A stretch of DNA of 64,000 nucleotides from Sialis fuliginosa. Its lineage: Eukaryota; Arthropoda; Insecta; Megaloptera; Sialidae. Positions within the stretch are counted from its first letter, which is position 1. Each line of letters begins with the position of its first letter. Below are positions 60,893 through 64,000 of this stretch, in pieces. The stretch lies in the NCBI GenBank assembly GCA_961205875.1, contig OY540809.1, positions 16,194,267 through 16,258,266 of the forward strand, in the 5' to 3' direction. The notes beneath the pieces were generated by a model, which saw only the letters and a list, made by a program, of their open reading frames with translations, was not told where the DNA came from and did not search any database. The translations under genes were made by a program, and so were the position numbers.

Positions 60893-63176
60893 ATGAACGA
60901 CGTTGATAAAAGAATTAATGTCGAAAAGACGACGTATGGGACATCAGAAGGGGAAAAAGAAATGTAAGTATTTTTTAGAAAATTTTATTTTTAAAATTAT
61001 TTATGTTCATAGATTATTCAATTTATTTGTCTTAACTGTTAGAATAAAGAATAAAAGTTTTTAACGCTTCTATCAGAAAGTACTGAACCGATTTGGATGT
61101 AACATTCAATAATAGACATAATCCGACATCCACAAATACAGGGCCGTCACTAGAGGTTCCGGGGCAGCAAGTGAAGAATGTTTTATTTTCGTTGCTACTC
61201 CAGTCTACAGTTTTTGCATGTTACTAATTTTAATTACCTTTTTTTTGTTCCTCAATCATGCATTTCTCCTGTTGCCCCGGTGGTAGTTACGGCCCTGTAC
61301 TAATAGTTTATAATAAAATAATAAAATTTGATATTTAAGTCATTAAATAATAAATAATAATCAAAAAACAGTATTTAATTTTTTATTTTATTATAACAAC
61401 ATTTATTTGTTTCATATGTCTTACTTATGAGTTCGGTTCTTATAAATACTTTGTAAAGTGAAAATTTACTAAGCGAGGGAAAAAGTTGTTATTGAATAGG
61501 TACAACTATTTGGTGCATTTTATTTTCTTTTTTAATATTTACTTCTCGAGGTAATGCAGTGCACAAAAACATTAAAATGAAAGTAAAAACGACAAAAAAA
61601 CCCAATTCGTCGAATTGTTTCGGTTTTGAAGAAAACATTCACCTCGTGAGTTTCTAAACAGTTTGCGATTGCCGTAGGTTATTTATTACATTAATACACT
61701 GACACGGTTCAGATTGTTCACAGGGACAGAGCGGGGATCTCAATTATTATGCAACAGATGGACCGTTAATGTCAAGGTCAAAATAAAATATATTATACAG
61801 TTTCGAAAATTCATAAAAAAACATACCTAATACTGTTCCTAAGGTAATTTCATTTAAATATTAATTTTGAAAACTCAAATACCTTTACATGAACAAGCGG
61901 GGTATCAAAAAACACATCTTGTTGAGCTGATTACAAAAATATACCTTTAAAAATATTTACCCGTGAAAATGGGTAAAAATTGTGCAAATTTAATTTTAAT
62001 AAAAAATGTATCAAAACTTCGTTTAACGTTTTTTATGTTGTAACATCAATGTTGGCCATGAAATTCGTGATCACGGAATCTCAGTTGCATTAAAAAAATG
62101 TAATAAAAAGATCCTTAAATATTTGGTATGGAGGAAAGTTGAACATTTTTCATATTCTTAAAATTAAAATGTTTACAAACAGTAAAATATTAACCTTGGT
62201 GAATAATTGTTTTCAGCTTTAACGATTAAAAGAACAATACTAGATAGCAAATAATTGAAATCTTTTAATGATATTTTCGTTACATCAATATCACTGTTGT
62301 TTACCTAACTATAAAAAATACATTTCATGGCTGATAGAATCACGATTACATAATATGTTAAAAACAAACTAAACTGTAATACTAGCTTTTCTTCGCAATT
62401 TCACCCTTACTGCTCAGCTCCTTGATAGAATAGCGTGATGATATCTAGTCTAAACTAATTCTAGAGTTTTATAATTTTTCTACCACTCAAACCCCCATCC
62501 AAATCTGTCCAGCACAAAAAAAGTAAAAATTACACTGGTCAACAAAATGACAATATTATATTTCTTATTTAAAATTAATTTTTACTTTTTAATGTATGAT
62601 TTTTTTCACCGAAATATACTAGTTTGAAGATATTGTTATATTGTATAACAATAATTATATTATATTGTATAGTAAAGTCCATTGTGTCACTCGTATATAT
62701 CATATATTCAAACTAATATGTCTCGGCAAAAAAAATCGTACAGTAAAACGTAAAAAATTATTTTGAGAAAAGATAGTAGGTACTATTCGTTGGCGTGAAC
62801 GAAAACTTAAAAAAAATGTCTGATTGGTAAAATATTCATAAAAAACATGTCCAACATCGTTATTTTTGGTATTAAATTAGGATATCTCAAAAACCTGAGC
62901 TAATTGAGAAATTTGGAAAAAAATCCTAAAATATATTGTAAAGATAAAACCTCTATAGATTTAAATATGTGAGTGGGTTCAAAAGTATTTTTATTTTCTA
63001 GTTTGACAGATAACATCCCGTCATGGAAGTTCTGGAAGAAAAGGAGATACGTTGTGGCAATCCTCGCATTCTTTGGTTTCTTCAATGTCTACGCCCTCAG
63101 AGTCAACTTGAGCATTGGGATTGTCGCAATGACAGAAAACAAGTCGATGATACTAGAGAATGGCACAGAAATATAT
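60893..63176 (+). CDS. SLC17-family transporter (sialin / Na-phosphate cotransporter-like), 5' exons only
   Basis: The SLC17 branch of the major facilitator superfamily has 12 membrane helices and moves organic anions, glutamate, sialic acid or phosphate. Two exons are visible: 60893-60963 (start MNDVDKRINVEKTTYG, a polar cytosolic leader, split codon AT|T) and 63002-63176, ending at a GTAAGG donor. Exon 2 encodes a basic lead-in WKFWKKRRYV, then the hydrophobic first helix VVAILAFFGFFNVYALRV and the characteristic NLSIGIVAM block, followed by an NGT sequon typical of the extracellular loop after helix 1. The rest lies beyond the window. An in-frame ATG at 62973, just upstream of the exon 2 acceptor, could serve an alternative unspliced start, but the splice joins perfectly in phase. 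Substrate cannot be told from this fragment. The 2-kb intron holds several MITEs. Confidence 0.85.
61141..61298. mobile_element. hAT-like MITE in SLC17 intron 1
   Basis: Ends are CAGGGCCGTCACTAG and TAGTTACGGCCCTG with ccggggcagcaagtga just inside. Same family as 28572-28789. The flanking duplication is only partly preserved. Confidence 0.7.
62593..62742. mobile_element. Foldback MITE in SLC17 intron 1
   Basis: tgtatgatttttttcaccga and ctagtttgaagatat are met in reverse by atattcaaactaatatg and caaaaaaaatcgtaca. Confidence 0.6.
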
Positions 63177-63922
63177 GTAAGGTCTAAAAGTGAAAATGGT
63201 TTCAATATTAAATAGAAAACACAAAAATATTTTTCAATTTATTGGCACATAAATGAACTATCAAAATATTTGTGTTTGGGGAGGGGGAGGTACTTTATTA
63301 ATCTACCTATGATCTGCGTGAAGATCTATATTTTGAATTAATATAAATTTGATGTATCATTCAAATAATTAAAGTTAGATTTGATTGCCCGCAATAAAAG
63401 AAATAAATTCTTAAAGTGGTTCGTAAGTGAGGAGGTAATTGTAAAAATAAAAGTACAATTATGTTAATATGGTACATTTTTTGAGGGACGTTTGACCGGC
63501 CGCCAAAGTGTTGTCTAGGTTATTTATTCATCAAAATAATTCTCAAAGCCCCGCGTGTTCAAGGTTACAAATACTTATTATATATAACATATTATATTAT
63601 TCAGTGTATTGTAATAGAGTAGATATTCTAACCGCCAGTTTATTATAATGTGACTATTAAATTTAAAACAGTTTACGAGATAATAACAAACGAGCATGAT
63701 TTAGTTATTGTGAAAATAGTTACAGGATTAAAACAAAAAATGTACACGTGCTACTAGAAGCCATCTAATAGGCACGTTCACTTATGTTTATTTTTTCTTT
63801 ATAATAAAAAAATTGTTACTTTTTATTTTATTAGGGGACTTAGATTGTAAGACTGTTTATATCAAATTGTTTACATTCTAGAACGTATTTGTACCTTGAA
63901 TAATTGATTAATTACTGTTCTA

Positions 63923-64000
63923 TTCAGTGGCACCGGAGCCGGGGGGGGGGAAAGTTGCCCTCCCCCCCAAATTTTTCAGTGGAAGAGCAATGACTACTTT
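63923..64000 (+). mobile_element. hAT-type element start, cut by window end
   Basis: Begins ttcagtggcaccggagcc, then a 10-G run. Only the left end is inside the window. Confidence 0.4.

Overview
This is an AT-rich, intron-bearing animal nuclear sequence, very probably from an insect. The evidence is GT-AG introns of about 60-2000 bp, an insect-type SLC17 transporter exon, arthropod-style SINE/LINE tails (for example the tagctgttacccgcgacttc and aaccgac..aaaaaaggaggagg types) and dense MITEs. I saw nothing bacterial: no operons, Shine-Dalgarno spacing or CRISPR. The order cannot be fixed by eye; Lepidoptera-like and Hemiptera-like repeats are both compatible.

Layout. Positions 1 to about 50,780 hold no coding gene I can recognise. 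This is a transposon-rich desert with nested hAT-like MITEs (several with clean 8-bp target duplications), foldback elements, a TAA-target MITE amplified into a head-to-tail array, SINE-like and LINE-tail fragments, simple repeats and a few more GC-balanced islands that may be regulatory. All real genes lie in the last 13 kb. On the minus strand, 55135-50807, is IFT70/TTC30 (ten exons found; the last part of the C-terminus was not located). On the plus strand, 55786-59029, is a complete eight-exon DRC2/CCDC65 gene (455 aa). On the plus strand from 60893, running off the window, are the first two coding exons of an SLC17-family anion/phosphate-type transporter.

How the genes fit together. IFT70 (intraflagellar transport) and DRC2 (nexin-dynein regulatory complex of motile axonemes) are head-to-head, 650 bp apart between start codons. 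A near-perfect RFX X-box, GTTGCCATGGAAAC, lies 44 bp upstream of the IFT70 start. This looks like a divergent ciliary promoter. Exactly two 200-bp tandem copies of a hairpin repeat have expanded it.

Most interesting non-genic signals: (1) hammerhead-ribozyme-type cores (CTGATGA..stem..GAAA) at 11.88 kb and, with one core mutation, at the tip of a perfect 37-bp-arm hairpin at 13.14-13.28 kb; (2) a related hairpin family with CTTGAAGA..GAAAC at its tip, including the copies in the ciliary promoter; (3) four 139-bp MITEs joined by single TAA target sites; (4) a foldback element whose two arms each carry E2F-like, CCAAT and TATA motifs pointing outward; (5) three CACGTG E-boxes within 41 bp at 26.0 kb. 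Repeat boundaries without target duplications are approximate.
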